This document shows, piece after piece, positions 33,332 through 42,964 of a stretch of 64,000 nt of DNA (positions are counted from its first letter, which is position 1; each line of letters starts with the position of its first letter). Source of the stretch: Paenibacillus sp. FSL R5-0490 (GTDB taxonomy: Bacteria; Bacillota; Bacilli; Bacillales; Cytobacillaceae). The notes beneath the pieces were generated by a model. That model was not told the origin of the DNA, ran no database searches, and saw nothing but the letters and a program-made list of their open reading frames with translations. The DNA lies in assembly GCF_001956215.1 (NCBI RefSeq), contig NZ_MRTQ01000006.1:143004-207003 (forward strand). Direction: 5' to 3'. The translations under genes were made by a program, and so were the position numbers.

Positions 33332-34747
33332 ATGAAAAAGATTTTAGGTACTGGGTTTTTCGTGTTTATTTTTGCGTTCTTTTTCGGCCAGTTAACCTTT
33401 GCGCAAAGCTCCGGCATTTCTTCAGGGGTTCCGGTGAAGGGAACTTTATCATCAGAGGAAGCTGAGAATACATATTATTTCTCAACGGATAAAGATGGGG
33501 AAGTTTATATAACGCTTGATGAAAGTACTGGCGGATTTTATTTGTATCTCTACAATGAGAATGGAAATAGAGTATCTTCGGATTATTTCAGCTCCCGCGG
33601 CGGAAAAGCGGTTATTGATAAAAAAATTCAAAAAGGGAGTTATTATATAGTAGTAAAGCCTTATAACTGGAATGGCATTTCCAGTGCCAGCTATAAACTG
33701 AAAGCCACTTATTCTTCCAATATTAACCGCGATGCTTCCTCTTTCGAGCCAAATGATACGGTTGAAACAAGCCTGCCCGTAAAGTCAGGTGAGATTTATC
33801 AGTCAACCAGCGAATCAAATATTGACCAGGATGTATACCAATTTACAACCAATAAAGACGGTGAGGTTTATCTAACTTTAGACGAAGCCGGCGGCGGATA
33901 CTATATGTATCTTTATGATGAGAATGGAAATAGAGAAACTTCGGATTATTTTAGCTCCAGCGGCGGTAAGAGCGTAATTAATAAGAAAGTCCAGCAGGGT
34001 ACCTATTATGTGAAAATAATGCCGTATAACTGGAATGGCATCACTAGTGCCAAATATAGATTTAAAGCCACTTACCCTGGTTCCATTAACCGTAATAAAT
34101 CTTCCTTTGAACCAAATGAAACCTTTGAGACGGCAATGCCGATCAATTCCGGGCAGAGCTACAGCTCCAGCAGTTATTCCAGCATTGATCAGGATACCTA
34201 CCAATTCACAACAAATCGTGATGGGAATGTCCGAATTGCCCTGGATAATGCAAAAGGCGGATTTTATATGTATCTTTATGATGTTAATGGAACCAGAGTA
34301 ACCTCTGATTATTTCAGTTCTGCCGGCGGCACATCCGTTATCGATAGAGACCTGAAAAAAGGCACATACTATGTAAAGATATACCCTTATAACTGGAACG
34401 GCATTACAAGTGCTTCCTATCGTTTGCATGCTTCGTTCCCGGCACCGGCAAATGCCTGTGACCGTTATAAAGGCGTTTCAAAGATCTGGTGGGATGGCAT
34501 TGAGCTGAAGCCTGGCCAAATCGGACGGTTAATCGTAAAGAAAGACACAACATTATTTAAATTAAACGGTGAACAAAAGTCGCCTTCCCGCATCTTAAAA
34601 GCAGGCGAATTCTACCGCATTTATGCTTTTAAACCTGGAATGCTGAGCGTCGGCGGCGGATATTACGTGGACCGCGATTCAAAAGTTACGTATGAAACTC
34701 CAAGCAAGGCAAAACTTGAAGCGGTTAGATGTATTCAGAACCGATAA
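33332..34747 (+). CDS. Secreted protein with three PPC-type domains and C-terminal module
   Basis: After a signal peptide (to about residue 24) come three repeats of about 117 residues, each a bacterial pre-peptidase C-terminal (PPC) beta-sandwich (TYYFSTDKDGEVYITLD, YLYLYNENGNR, GSYYIVVKPYNWNGI). They are joined by SSFEPNDT-type linkers. Residues from about 383 to 467 are the shared module (KIWWDGIELKPGQIGRLIV ... VTYETPSKAKL). No catalytic domain is present although PPC domains usually accompany proteases, so this looks like a binding or structural surface protein. AGGAGG lies 12 nt before the ATG. Confidence 0.85.
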   Translation: MKKILGTGFFVFIFAFFFGQLTFAQSSGISSGVPVKGTLSSEEAENTYYFSTDKDGEVYITLDESTGGFYLYLYNENGNRVSSDYFSSRGGKAVIDKKIQKGSYYIVVKPYNWNGISSASYKLKATYSSNINRDASSFEPNDTVETSLPVKSGEIYQSTSESNIDQDVYQFTTNKDGEVYLTLDEAGGGYYMYLYDENGNRETSDYFSSSGGKSVINKKVQQGTYYVKIMPYNWNGITSAKYRFKATYPGSINRNKSSFEPNETFETAMPINSGQSYSSSSYSSIDQDTYQFTTNRDGNVRIALDNAKGGFYMYLYDVNGTRVTSDYFSSAGGTSVIDRDLKKGTYYVKIYPYNWNGITSASYRLHASFPAPANACDRYKGVSKIWWDGIELKPGQIGRLIVKKDTTLFKLNGEQKSPSRILKAGEFYRIYAFKPGMLSVGGGYYVDRDSKVTYETPSKAKLEAVRCIQNR

Positions 34748-34759
34748 AGCGGTGTAAGC

Positions 34760-34802
34760 AAAGAAAGTCCTGCAGATTAAACTCTGCAGGACTTTCTTTT
34801 TG
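34760..34802 (+). terminator. Terminator of the PPC protein gene
   Basis: AAAGAAAGTCCTGCAG pairs perfectly over 16 bp with CTGCAGGACTTTCTTT around an 8-nt loop, followed by TTT. Confidence 0.92.
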
Positions 34803-34938
34803 GAAACATGGGCCGGTTCTTGTGTTTTGGAAACACGGGGACGGTTCTCGTGTTTTGTATTTTACTTGAAACACAAGAACCGTCCCTCTGTTTTTTTTAC
34901 TTGAAACACAGGAACCGTCCCTCTGTTTTCCACTGTTT
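34801..34938. repeat. GGGACGGTTC repeat cluster (four copies)
   Basis: Two direct copies (GGAAACATGGGCCGGTTC and GGAAACACGGGGACGGTTC, starting near 34802 and 34829) face two inverted copies (GAACCGTCCCTCTG near 34877 and 34912). The inner pair forms a large imperfect hairpin. This REP/BIME-like layout lies between the terminator and the chemoreceptor stop. Confidence 0.88.
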
Positions 34939-34950
34939 TCCACTGTTTTT

Positions 34951-36651
34951 TTAAATCTTAAATTTACTAATAGACTGCTGAAGTTCATCCGCCATATCCG
35001 ATAAGGAAGCGGCAGTTGCAGACATTTCCTCCATTGTTGCCAGCTGTTCCTGTGTGGCAGCAGAGATATCGTGTGTACCCGAAGCGGCCGCTTTTGTCGC
35101 TTCTTCTATCACATTGGATGACTGAACCATCTGAGCTGTCCCGGCAGAGATTTGCTGCGCTGCAATGGATACTTCATGAATCTGATTGGATGCATTTTCA
35201 GTAGAGTTCTGGATGTTTTCAAACGATTGGCCGGCAGTCGATACGATGTCGATGCCTTTCAGCACTTCCTTCTTAACAGAATCCATTGAACTGATCATCA
35301 TTCTGGTTTCTTCCTGAATCGTCTTAATGAGCTCCTCAATCTGCTTGGCTGAAGAGGAAGATTGATCAGCAAGTTTTCCTACCTCGCCTGCCACTACTGC
35401 AAAGCCTCTTCCCTGCTCTCCGGCTCTTGCTGCTTCTATTGCGGCATTTAATGATAACAGGTTCGTCTGGGAAGCAATTGCAGTGATCACTTCAATAATG
35501 CTGCCGATTTCGTCAGAACGGCGGCCTAACTGATTAGCGGAATGGACTAATTCTTCAGCGATTTTATTAATTGAATTCATTTGATATACTGCCTCTTTTA
35601 CCGTAACACTTCCATCGTTTGCATTAGTTGCAGCCAGGATTGAAATGGAAGAAGCTTCTTGTGCACCCGCAGCCACCTGCTGGATGGCAGCCGTCATTTC
35701 CTCTATAACCTGTGTCATTTTTTCAACACTGACCAGTTGATCCTCAGCACCGGATGACACTTCTTGTATGCTTGCCACAATATGCTCTGCTGCTTTACTT
35801 GTATGTGTGGCACTAGCTGTCATTTCTTCTGAGGAAGATGCAAGCAATTCGGAGCTTTCCTGGATTTTGGCAATAACACTTCTAAGCCCCTTCATCATAC
35901 TGTTAAAAGAAGCGCCCAGCTGACCGATCTCATCTTTTGAAAAGGCGGTATATTCAGCCGTCAAATCTCCTTCTTCAGCTGCCTTCATTAATTCCTGCAA
36001 GTTCTTCACTTTAGGGACAATCAATTTATAAATAAAGAATCCAGTAAGGCCGCATATCAGAATGGCTAACCCAAGCAATCCCAGCATAATGTAAGAAGCA
36101 GCCTTAAATCCCTCTGTATTTGCTTCGTTTAAATCCTGTGCACGCTGATCATTATAGGCAGTCAATTCATCTATAATTGCCCCTATTTCACTGCGGAGAG
36201 GCTTGACACTATTGGTAAACATGGCATATGCCTCTTCATTCTTGCTGGATATGGCCAATTCTGAAGTTTCTCTTAGAGCTGCCGAATATTGTTCATTGAG
36301 TTCATGATAATTCTGCAGCTTCCCCATCACATAATCACTTCTGTTTTTTCCATAGTCTTCAATAATAATATTATTATCAGTCTGATTCGTTTCGATATTT
36401 TCCACTAGTTTCTTTGTGCGTTCCGGATCGTTTGTTACCATCATTTCCATAATATATGTATCGATCTTCCGGTTATTGATCTGGACTGTCTCCATCTGCT
36501 TTATGGGAATGAGCCTCTCTTTATACATTGTTTCAGTATTTCCGGCCATACGTTCCATATAAAGGAAGCCTGTTAATCCAACTCCGGCTATGAAGAGCAT
36601 TGAAACAAATATTAAGACTAAAAGTTTATTGCCAATTCTGATATTTTTCAC
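34951..36651 (-). CDS. Methyl-accepting chemotaxis protein
   Basis: The 566-residue receptor has a first membrane helix (about 9-29), a four-helix-bundle ligand domain ([20 protein letters not shown] start), a second helix (about 187-208), HAMP, and a long signalling domain with the conserved tip ([20 protein letters not shown]). The start is GTG at 36651 with AGGGAGGTTTACAT upstream. It is monocistronic. The ligand is unknown. Confidence 0.93.
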   Translation of the reverse strand: MKNIRIGNKLLVLIFVSMLFIAGVGLTGFLYMERMAGNTETMYKERLIPIKQMETVQINNRKIDTYIMEMMVTNDPERTKKLVENIETNQTDNNIIIEDYGKNRSDYVMGKLQNYHELNEQYSAALRETSELAISSKNEEAYAMFTNSVKPLRSEIGAIIDELTAYNDQRAQDLNEANTEGFKAASYIMLGLLGLAILICGLTGFFIYKLIVPKVKNLQELMKAAEEGDLTAEYTAFSKDEIGQLGASFNSMMKGLRSVIAKIQESSELLASSSEEMTASATHTSKAAEHIVASIQEVSSGAEDQLVSVEKMTQVIEEMTAAIQQVAAGAQEASSISILAATNANDGSVTVKEAVYQMNSINKIAEELVHSANQLGRRSDEIGSIIEVITAIASQTNLLSLNAAIEAARAGEQGRGFAVVAGEVGKLADQSSSSAKQIEELIKTIQEETRMMISSMDSVKKEVLKGIDIVSTAGQSFENIQNSTENASNQIHEVSIAAQQISAGTAQMVQSSNVIEEATKAAASGTHDISAATQEQLATMEEMSATAASLSDMADELQQSISKFKI

Positions 36652-36861
36652 ATGTAAACCTCCCTGTGTGTCATAAAATTAGTCCTTTATCCCTATATAT
36701 ACTTTACAATATTAATCATTTTTCGTTTTTTACATTCAGGCATGAGAGGTACAAAAACAGGCTATTTAGCCCAAAATCTCGGCATAATATGCCATATTTC
36801 GTACATTAGGCAACTCTCCGGATTTACTGAAAAAGGATACATTTATCAGGTAAAAGAAAAC

Positions 36862-36893
36862 AAAAAGAGAATGGACACAGCCATTCTCTTTGA
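36862..36893 (-). terminator. Terminator of the PAS-GGDEF gene
   Basis: On the minus strand AAAGAGAATGG pairs with CCATTCTCTTT around a 6-nt loop and runs into TTTTTG. Confidence 0.85.
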
Positions 36894-36909
36894 GATTATT
36901 AACAAAATT

Positions 36910-39576
36910 TCATCCATAAACTCCGCATACCTTCACACCATTCCGTCCACACCTCTTCGCCTCATAAAGGGCAGAATCCGCGCTTTTCAGAAGCTCTCTG
37001 TAAGAAGCACCATCATGAGGATAAAGAGATATGCCAATGCTTGAAGTGGTATGGAATTCATATTCGCCGATGACCCAAGGATCCTGCAGCTTCATAAGAA
37101 TCCGTTCGGCAATCATGGCGGCATCTCCCACATCATTCAATTCCGGCAGCAGAATGGTAAATTCATCTCCGCCTTGGCGGGCAAGCGTATCACTTTCCCG
37201 CAGGCAGCTTTTCACTCTTTCAGAAAATTGCTGAAGCAGTGCGTCCCCTACATCATGGCCCAGTGTATCATTGATGTGTTTAAATTTATCCAGGTCCAGG
37301 TACATGATCGCCAGTTTCCGTCCGTAGCGCTTTGCTTCTTTCAGGGCTTGTTCAGCCCGCTCCTGGAACAGACTTCTGTTTGGCAGGCCGGTAAGCGTAT
37401 CATGGAACGCCATATAACTTAGTTTTTCTTCAAGCATTCTTCTTTCAGACACATCCCTGGAAACCACCTGGAGGTACAGTACTTGTCCTCCCTCGTTTAC
37501 GACTGGTTTTCCATGCGCTTCCACCCAAATCCAATATCCAGTGGCATGTTTGAATCGGAACTCTGCCACCTGGCTTTCCTTTGTCGTGATTGCTTTGACA
37601 AATTGGTTTTCCACATTCATGCGGTCTTCAGGGTGAACAAGGTCAAAGGCCAGCTGATTCACCAACGATTGCGGCGGAAAGCCGAGAATCGTTTCATACG
37701 ATGGCGAAGCATATGTTATCCTGCCTCCCGTATCGATTGTAGTCACTAAATCGGTCATATTGTCTGCTATGAGCCTGTACTGCTCCTCACTTTTTTTCAT
37801 GGCCAATTCCGCTCTTTTTCTTCTGGAAATATCCTGCACCATCATGAGCACAGCAGGATCGCCCTCATGCTCCAGGAATATTCCTGTCACCTGAACATCA
37901 ATCACCTCTCCGTCGAACCTGATGACTTTCTCCTCTGCCGGAGGAATGGGTTCGCCCGATTCCCTGAGTTCTTCAATACGCTTCCGGACCATATCAGCTG
38001 ATTCCTTATGCGCAAAGTCAAGGACAGATCTCCCCATTAATTCATCAAGTGAAGAAGCGCCCAGCAATTCGATGCAGGCCGGATTGGCATACTGAATCTT
38101 CCCTTGTTTATGGACCACAATGCCTTCAGGAGAATGTTCAACCAGCCGGCGATATCTTTTTTCACTACTTTTCAATTCATTCAGTATTCTTTTACGGTTG
38201 GTTATATCTTTGAATTCTGTCAATGTGGCCCATTTGCCATCATATTTAAGGGAGACAGAACCGACTTCAGCGTCGAAGACCGATCCGTCCCTGCGGAGCA
38301 GCTGAATTTCTGTAAAAGGAATCGTCCGGCCTTTGGCTGCCGTTAAAATCCTTCCCTTTGTTTCATCATGAAAATCGGGATGAATATAGGAAAAAATAGA
38401 CTGTCCCATGAAATCATCAGTCATCAGCGAATCTGCAGCAGCCTGATTGGCATAAAGAATCTCCCCCTCATGATGAATGACAATTCCGAGCGGAGACAGT
38501 TCGACAATCTTTCTGTTTCTTTCTTCGCTTTCGATCAGGGCTTTCTGAGCTTTCTGTTCTTCCGTTAAATCCAGAGCAATCCCATAAACCCCAAGGATCT
38601 TTCCGCCTGCAATGATTGGCACTTTTGTCACCAGCAAAGGGACTCGGTCTCCTGTCTTTTGAATGACTGCGCACCTGTACTGCAGCGTGTTCCCCTTCAC
38701 AGCTTCTGCAAATTTCGCTTTACTTTGCACCAGGCAATCCGGAGCAACCAGTTCCTCAAAAGAGATGCCGCGAAGCTCATCCTGTGAATATCCGGTCACC
38801 CTTTCGAAGGCAGGATTCGCCTTGATAAAGGCACCATTTACATCCATTGAAAAAATAGAATCATGATTATACTTAAATAAAGATTTATATTTTTCCTGGC
38901 TGATTTTCAAGGCTTCCTCAGCCTGTTTTTGTTCAGTAATATCATTCCGGATGGAAACATACCGATAAGGCTTCCCCTGCTTATTCAGAAAAGGAACAAT
39001 CGTTGTATGCACCCAATAATGGCTGCCATCCTTTGCACGGTTGAGCACCTCTCCGCGCCAGGTGTTCCCCATTCCGATCGTCTTCCACATCTCTTTGAAA
39101 AAGTCTTTGGAATGATAACTGGAATTTAAGATGCGGTGGTCCTGACCAATCAGATCTTCCCTTGCATACCCGGAAATTTCACAGAATGTATCATTTACGA
39201 ATTGAATGATGCCTCTTTGGTCAGTGATGGCGATGATCGAAGAATCATTCAGCGCCCGGTTAACATCACTTAACTCTTCAAGTGACTCCTGCAGAGCCCT
39301 CTCACTCTCAGCTAAGGCATTTTTTATCATTCTCTTATCCTTATTATTGCCTCTTGACGCAATAAAAAAGATCAGAATGGATGTTACAAAAACATATATG
39401 GTTTTCTTTACGGTCAGAAGAACGGGAAGCATGTCAGAGTGGGCAAACAGACTTTCAATAATTGAATCGGAGAATACTATCCATATAATAACGAACAAGG
39501 AGTAAAAACTGGTCATCATGAATGGAAATCGGTTAGCAGCAATAAACAGCCTGAACTGTTCTTTGATTATAGACAT
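36910..39576 (-). CDS. Membrane-bound multi-PAS diguanylate cyclase
   Basis: The 888-residue protein has two N-terminal membrane helices (about 18-38 and 58-74), a short coiled coil, five PAS domains (about 105-225, 230-350, 355-470, 475-590 and 600-715) and a GGDEF domain (DTLTGLPNRS, YLDLDKFKHINDTLGHDVGD, ARQGGDEF). The active site is intact and the inhibitory RxxD (RESD) lies five residues before GGDEF, predicting product feedback. No EAL domain follows. AAGGAGG precedes the ATG. Confidence 0.93.
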   Translation of the reverse strand: MSIIKEQFRLFIAANRFPFMMTSFYSLFVIIWIVFSDSIIESLFAHSDMLPVLLTVKKTIYVFVTSILIFFIASRGNNKDKRMIKNALAESERALQESLEELSDVNRALNDSSIIAITDQRGIIQFVNDTFCEISGYAREDLIGQDHRILNSSYHSKDFFKEMWKTIGMGNTWRGEVLNRAKDGSHYWVHTTIVPFLNKQGKPYRYVSIRNDITEQKQAEEALKISQEKYKSLFKYNHDSIFSMDVNGAFIKANPAFERVTGYSQDELRGISFEELVAPDCLVQSKAKFAEAVKGNTLQYRCAVIQKTGDRVPLLVTKVPIIAGGKILGVYGIALDLTEEQKAQKALIESEERNRKIVELSPLGIVIHHEGEILYANQAAADSLMTDDFMGQSIFSYIHPDFHDETKGRILTAAKGRTIPFTEIQLLRRDGSVFDAEVGSVSLKYDGKWATLTEFKDITNRKRILNELKSSEKRYRRLVEHSPEGIVVHKQGKIQYANPACIELLGASSLDELMGRSVLDFAHKESADMVRKRIEELRESGEPIPPAEEKVIRFDGEVIDVQVTGIFLEHEGDPAVLMMVQDISRRKRAELAMKKSEEQYRLIADNMTDLVTTIDTGGRITYASPSYETILGFPPQSLVNQLAFDLVHPEDRMNVENQFVKAITTKESQVAEFRFKHATGYWIWVEAHGKPVVNEGGQVLYLQVVSRDVSERRMLEEKLSYMAFHDTLTGLPNRSLFQERAEQALKEAKRYGRKLAIMYLDLDKFKHINDTLGHDVGDALLQQFSERVKSCLRESDTLARQGGDEFTILLPELNDVGDAAMIAERILMKLQDPWVIGEYEFHTTSSIGISLYPHDGASYRELLKSADSALYEAKRCGRNGVKVCGVYG

Positions 39577-39881
39577 CTTTCAGAATGCCTCCTTTTAAAT
39601 AGGAAAATCGACACAAATATTCTAATGAGACATTATATCAAACCAGCCTAAAGGATCTATTAAAATTCAGCTTCTATCAGTTCAATAATAGAACATATAA
39701 AGTCTAAATCTCCGCATTTCAAACTCAAAATCTGCCATTCTAAGCAAATGGACCCGTTTCAACCCCTTCAAATTTTCAACAAGGTGAAAACTTGGCACTT
39801 CACACACCATTAAAATATAGTAATATATTCATATACTAGTATTTTTTACTAAATTACTTCTACACGAAAGGTAGATTCCCT
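39577..39881. other. AT-rich intergenic region
   Basis: This 305-nt gap between divergent genes is strongly AT-rich near 39820-39860. Nothing beyond promoter sequence could be recognised. Confidence 0.4.
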
Positions 39882-41549
39882 ATGTCAGCAGGACAGGCAA
39901 TTGAGGTATTAAATCACGCGGCCTTCAGTGATGAACTTCCCCCTTCGCAAAACCTTATGAAGCAGTATGAAAAGATGATTGTCACAACACTGCTGCGTTC
40001 TTTTGCACTGGATTTTTTAATCAAAGATCAGAATGGCGGGAATGTGGACACACCATTGACAGCGAGAAAATACGGTTTGAAGGATGAAGAGGCACAAAAG
40101 CGCTACGATTCCAAAAATCGCGGCGATTATTCGGACAAGAACGTAAAAAAGCAATACCACAGCAATAACTTCATAGACCGAAACAGGGAAGCTTCCGAAT
40201 TAAAAAAGCAAGGGAAACTTTTTGACGCCTATACAGGACAGAAGATTGCCCCAAACGGAAAATATGACCTGGATCATACCATTTCTGCAAAAGAAATTCA
40301 TGATGATCGAGCCGTATACCTGGCAAATTTAAACGGTGCGGATTTAGCGGTTGCGGATACAAACCTAAATCATACAAACCAGTCCATTAACCGCGCAAAA
40401 GGCAAAAAAACAATGGATCAGTTTTTAGATGATTTGAACAAGAAACAAGGCGAATACGAATCCCGGATCAGCCAGCTAAAAAAGCAGGAGAGCTTAACAG
40501 ATAAAGAGCGAAAAGAATTAAACAAGCTGACGAATTTAAGCCAGGCTAATGCAGAAAAAATGAAGGAAGCCGATGCAAATTCCCGGAAAGAGTACAATAA
40601 AACCATTACGAAAGCATATTTAAGCGACAAAAAGACCTATATTAATGCCGGAAAAGATGCACTGAATACCGGATGGAAAATGGGCGCCCGCCAAACGCTT
40701 GGTCTGATCCTGGCTGAAGTTTGGATCATTGCCCGCCAGCGGTTCCCTCTAATCATGGAGAAAATGAAAGAGAAATTTTCACTAAAGGAATTCCTATTGG
40801 AAGCGGCCGGGACTTTTAAGGAAGCTTTTCAGGCAGTGAAGGAGAAGTTCAAAGAGCTGATTGCTGCTTTTGCAAACGGCATGTTGGCAGGAATTCTTTC
40901 CTCTATATCAACATTTATCATCAATTTCTTCACGGGAACAGCCAAGCACGCAGTGAAAATGATCAGGGAGTTCTGGGGCAGTATTACCCAAATTTTTGAC
41001 CTCCTGGTATTTAACCGCCAAAACCTTTCCCCGGGAGAATTAGCACGGGAAATTTCAAAGGTGATCGGCTTAGCGGCAGCCGTGCTTGCCGGAACACTTG
41101 TGGCAGAAAGGCTTGAAAGCACAGGCATCGGCGATCTTCCTGTCATAGGAGAAGCATTGACCATTTTCTTAAGCGGTCTCACAACCGGCGTCATCAGCAT
41201 TTCACTTGTGTACTTCATTGACCATTCAAAAGAAATTCAGAAACTGGTAAAATTCCTGGATGGATTTGCTGACCAGCTGGAATTAAAAAGGCAGTACTAT
41301 GCAGAGCTCAATGAACAAATAAAACAAAAAGTAAGCGAGTTATCCAGCCTCCCGATCGATCAGCTGAATAAACAATTAGCAAATGTTCAGATGCTGACAC
41401 AGCAAATGAAGCTGGCTGACACTGATGATGAGCTGAACGAGATTGTGACTAAAACAATAAGAACGATGGGCCTTGATTTGCCATATCAGGACCGTGAAGG
41501 CTTAAAGCAATTCATGCAGGATAAACAGGCTGTATTACATTTTGAATAG
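39882..41549 (+). CDS. HNH-nuclease-like/membrane protein of unknown function
   Basis: The 555-residue protein combines an HNH-type core (AYTGQKI at 116-122, YDLDHTIS with D131-H132, then N161, N170 and K173) with a long coiled segment (about 180-250). A C-terminal part (about 320-475) carries several hydrophobic helices (FANGMLAGILSSISTFIINFF, IGLAAAVLAGTLVAE, FLSGLTTGVISISLVYFI). The HNH core lacks zinc-knuckle cysteines and recalls the Cas9-type DIDHIIPQS layout. The next gene starts 11 nt later. A membrane-tethered nuclease is an odd combination; defence, toxin or DNA-uptake roles are all possible. I do not recognise the family. Confidence 0.65.
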   Translation: MSAGQAIEVLNHAAFSDELPPSQNLMKQYEKMIVTTLLRSFALDFLIKDQNGGNVDTPLTARKYGLKDEEAQKRYDSKNRGDYSDKNVKKQYHSNNFIDRNREASELKKQGKLFDAYTGQKIAPNGKYDLDHTISAKEIHDDRAVYLANLNGADLAVADTNLNHTNQSINRAKGKKTMDQFLDDLNKKQGEYESRISQLKKQESLTDKERKELNKLTNLSQANAEKMKEADANSRKEYNKTITKAYLSDKKTYINAGKDALNTGWKMGARQTLGLILAEVWIIARQRFPLIMEKMKEKFSLKEFLLEAAGTFKEAFQAVKEKFKELIAAFANGMLAGILSSISTFIINFFTGTAKHAVKMIREFWGSITQIFDLLVFNRQNLSPGELAREISKVIGLAAAVLAGTLVAERLESTGIGDLPVIGEALTIFLSGLTTGVISISLVYFIDHSKEIQKLVKFLDGFADQLELKRQYYAELNEQIKQKVSELSSLPIDQLNKQLANVQMLTQQMKLADTDDELNEIVTKTIRTMGLDLPYQDREGLKQFMQDKQAVLHFE

Positions 41550-41560
41550 GAGTTTCAGCT

Positions 41561-42778
41561 ATGGGGTTATTTGATAAGTTACGGGATTTAAAATTGGATG
41601 TAGAAATTAAAGCATCAGAGATTCGTTATTCTGTCGGTGATAAATTTGATGATGTCAAATACTATGTTGGGGATAAAGTCGACGATGTGAAATACTTTGT
41701 TGAAGACAAAGCAGATGATGTGAAGTATTTTGTTGAAGATAAAGTGGATGATGTCAAATATTTTGTTGGAGACAAAGTGGATGATGTCAAATTCTTTGTT
41801 GAGGATAAAGTCGATGATGTAAAGTATTTTGTTGGGGATAAAACCGATGACCTGAAGTACTTCGTCGCTGACAAAGCCGAAGATCTAAAAGATCTCGCGG
41901 AGGATAAACTGAAAATCAAATCAAAAGGCGATGTGGCTGAAGCTGTATCTTATGTGCTGTTCCCGCAGCAGATCCCTTTAAAATTGATCATGAGTTCTTT
42001 CGGAAAAAATGCAGCCGCTAATATCCAGTCAAAAAATGATCAGTTAGCCGGACGGGTTAAAATACTCGAAGACCTGCAAAGCCACGGTGCGGAACTGGAG
42101 AAAAAAATACAGCATCAATTTTCCGAGATTCAATCTGTCAGCGCCCAGCTCCAGGACCAGCTGAAATTTTTTGCGGAATGCTTTGAGCGGATACATAATC
42201 GGCCAACTTACGGAATTAAGGAATCAAATGGCCTGATTTCGTTTGACAAGGGCTTCGATACACCTGTATTAATGGCGGACTTCGCCAGGTTTGATGAATA
42301 TTTGGTGAATCTTTATGAGGAAAATGCCGGCATCCTGCAAGGCTTGCTGCGCACCCCTGTATTTGCGGCCATATTGAAATTCCGAGAAAAAACGCTGATG
42401 AACAAAATCGATAATGTTCGCTCAGAAGTAAATGAGTGCATTAAAAGCATGAGACCCCTGGTACAATACTTAAACCAGCTGAACCTGACATCAGCCAAAA
42501 TGGGCATAGAACTGAAGGCACTCGATTCCACCTTTAGCCAGCAGGTTCAAAAGCTTTCTGCCATAGTGGATGAAAAAACGGATTTTAAACAATTCAGCCA
42601 AAACGACATGACTGTTCTGGACACTGCTATTAAGCTGGTCCAAATCATTGTATCGCTTCTCAACACACACCTATTTAATGTTAAGGAAGTGTCAGAACAA
42701 GGACTTGCTAAAGTAAATTCAGCTGAAGTTCTTATGCTCGTAGCAGAATCTGAAAAAATGAGACAGCAGGGAAACTAG
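41561..42778 (+). CDS. 11-residue-repeat amphipathic protein paired with HNH protein
   Basis: The 405-residue protein has eight tandem 11-residue repeats at residues 25-112 (consensus VGDKVDDVKYF). They would form a long amphipathic helix with an 11/3 periodicity as in apolipoproteins, LEA proteins or synuclein, suited to lying on a membrane. A hydrophobic stretch (YVLFPQQIPLKLIMSSF) and a helical coiled C-terminal region follow. AGGAGTTTCAGCT precedes the ATG. It is co-transcribed with the HNH protein. The function is unknown. Confidence 0.7.
   Translation: MGLFDKLRDLKLDVEIKASEIRYSVGDKFDDVKYYVGDKVDDVKYFVEDKADDVKYFVEDKVDDVKYFVGDKVDDVKFFVEDKVDDVKYFVGDKTDDLKYFVADKAEDLKDLAEDKLKIKSKGDVAEAVSYVLFPQQIPLKLIMSSFGKNAAANIQSKNDQLAGRVKILEDLQSHGAELEKKIQHQFSEIQSVSAQLQDQLKFFAECFERIHNRPTYGIKESNGLISFDKGFDTPVLMADFARFDEYLVNLYEENAGILQGLLRTPVFAAILKFREKTLMNKIDNVRSEVNECIKSMRPLVQYLNQLNLTSAKMGIELKALDSTFSQQVQKLSAIVDEKTDFKQFSQNDMTVLDTAIKLVQIIVSLLNTHLFNVKEVSEQGLAKVNSAEVLMLVAESEKMRQQGN
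41633..41896 (+). repeat. 33-bp in-frame coding repeats (8 units)
   Basis: Eight 33-bp units encode the 11-residue repeats; each contains a GATAAAGT-GATGAT-AAATA-like core. They arose by tandem duplication and can change copy number by slippage or recombination. Confidence 0.9.
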
Positions 42779-42803
42779 GGGACGGTTCCCGCGTTTCCCT
42801 CTG
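42777..42803. repeat. GGGACGGTTC repeat at the 3' end of the 11-mer gene
   Basis: The element GGGGACGGTTCCCGCGTTTCC begins inside the TAG stop region of the preceding gene. Palindrome copy 3 lies about 80 nt further on, giving a composite unit of about 125 bp. Confidence 0.85.
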
Positions 42804-42881
42804 ACTCCCAAGAACCTCAGCTGTAATCTTCAGATAGGCGGCGCAAGGAAAACACGGTCTCTGCAACTGACGCTCCCACTT

Positions 42882-42901
42882 TCAATCAAACGTTTGATTG
42901 A
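42882..42901. repeat. Palindrome copy 3
   Basis: TCAATCAAACGTTTGATTGA occurs here with one extra symmetric base on each side, without a T-run. Confidence 0.85.
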
Positions 42902-42964
42902 ATTCAAGAATATAATACTTTAAGCCTGCAGAAAGAGTATTAAGGATTTATTAATTTGATGGTT

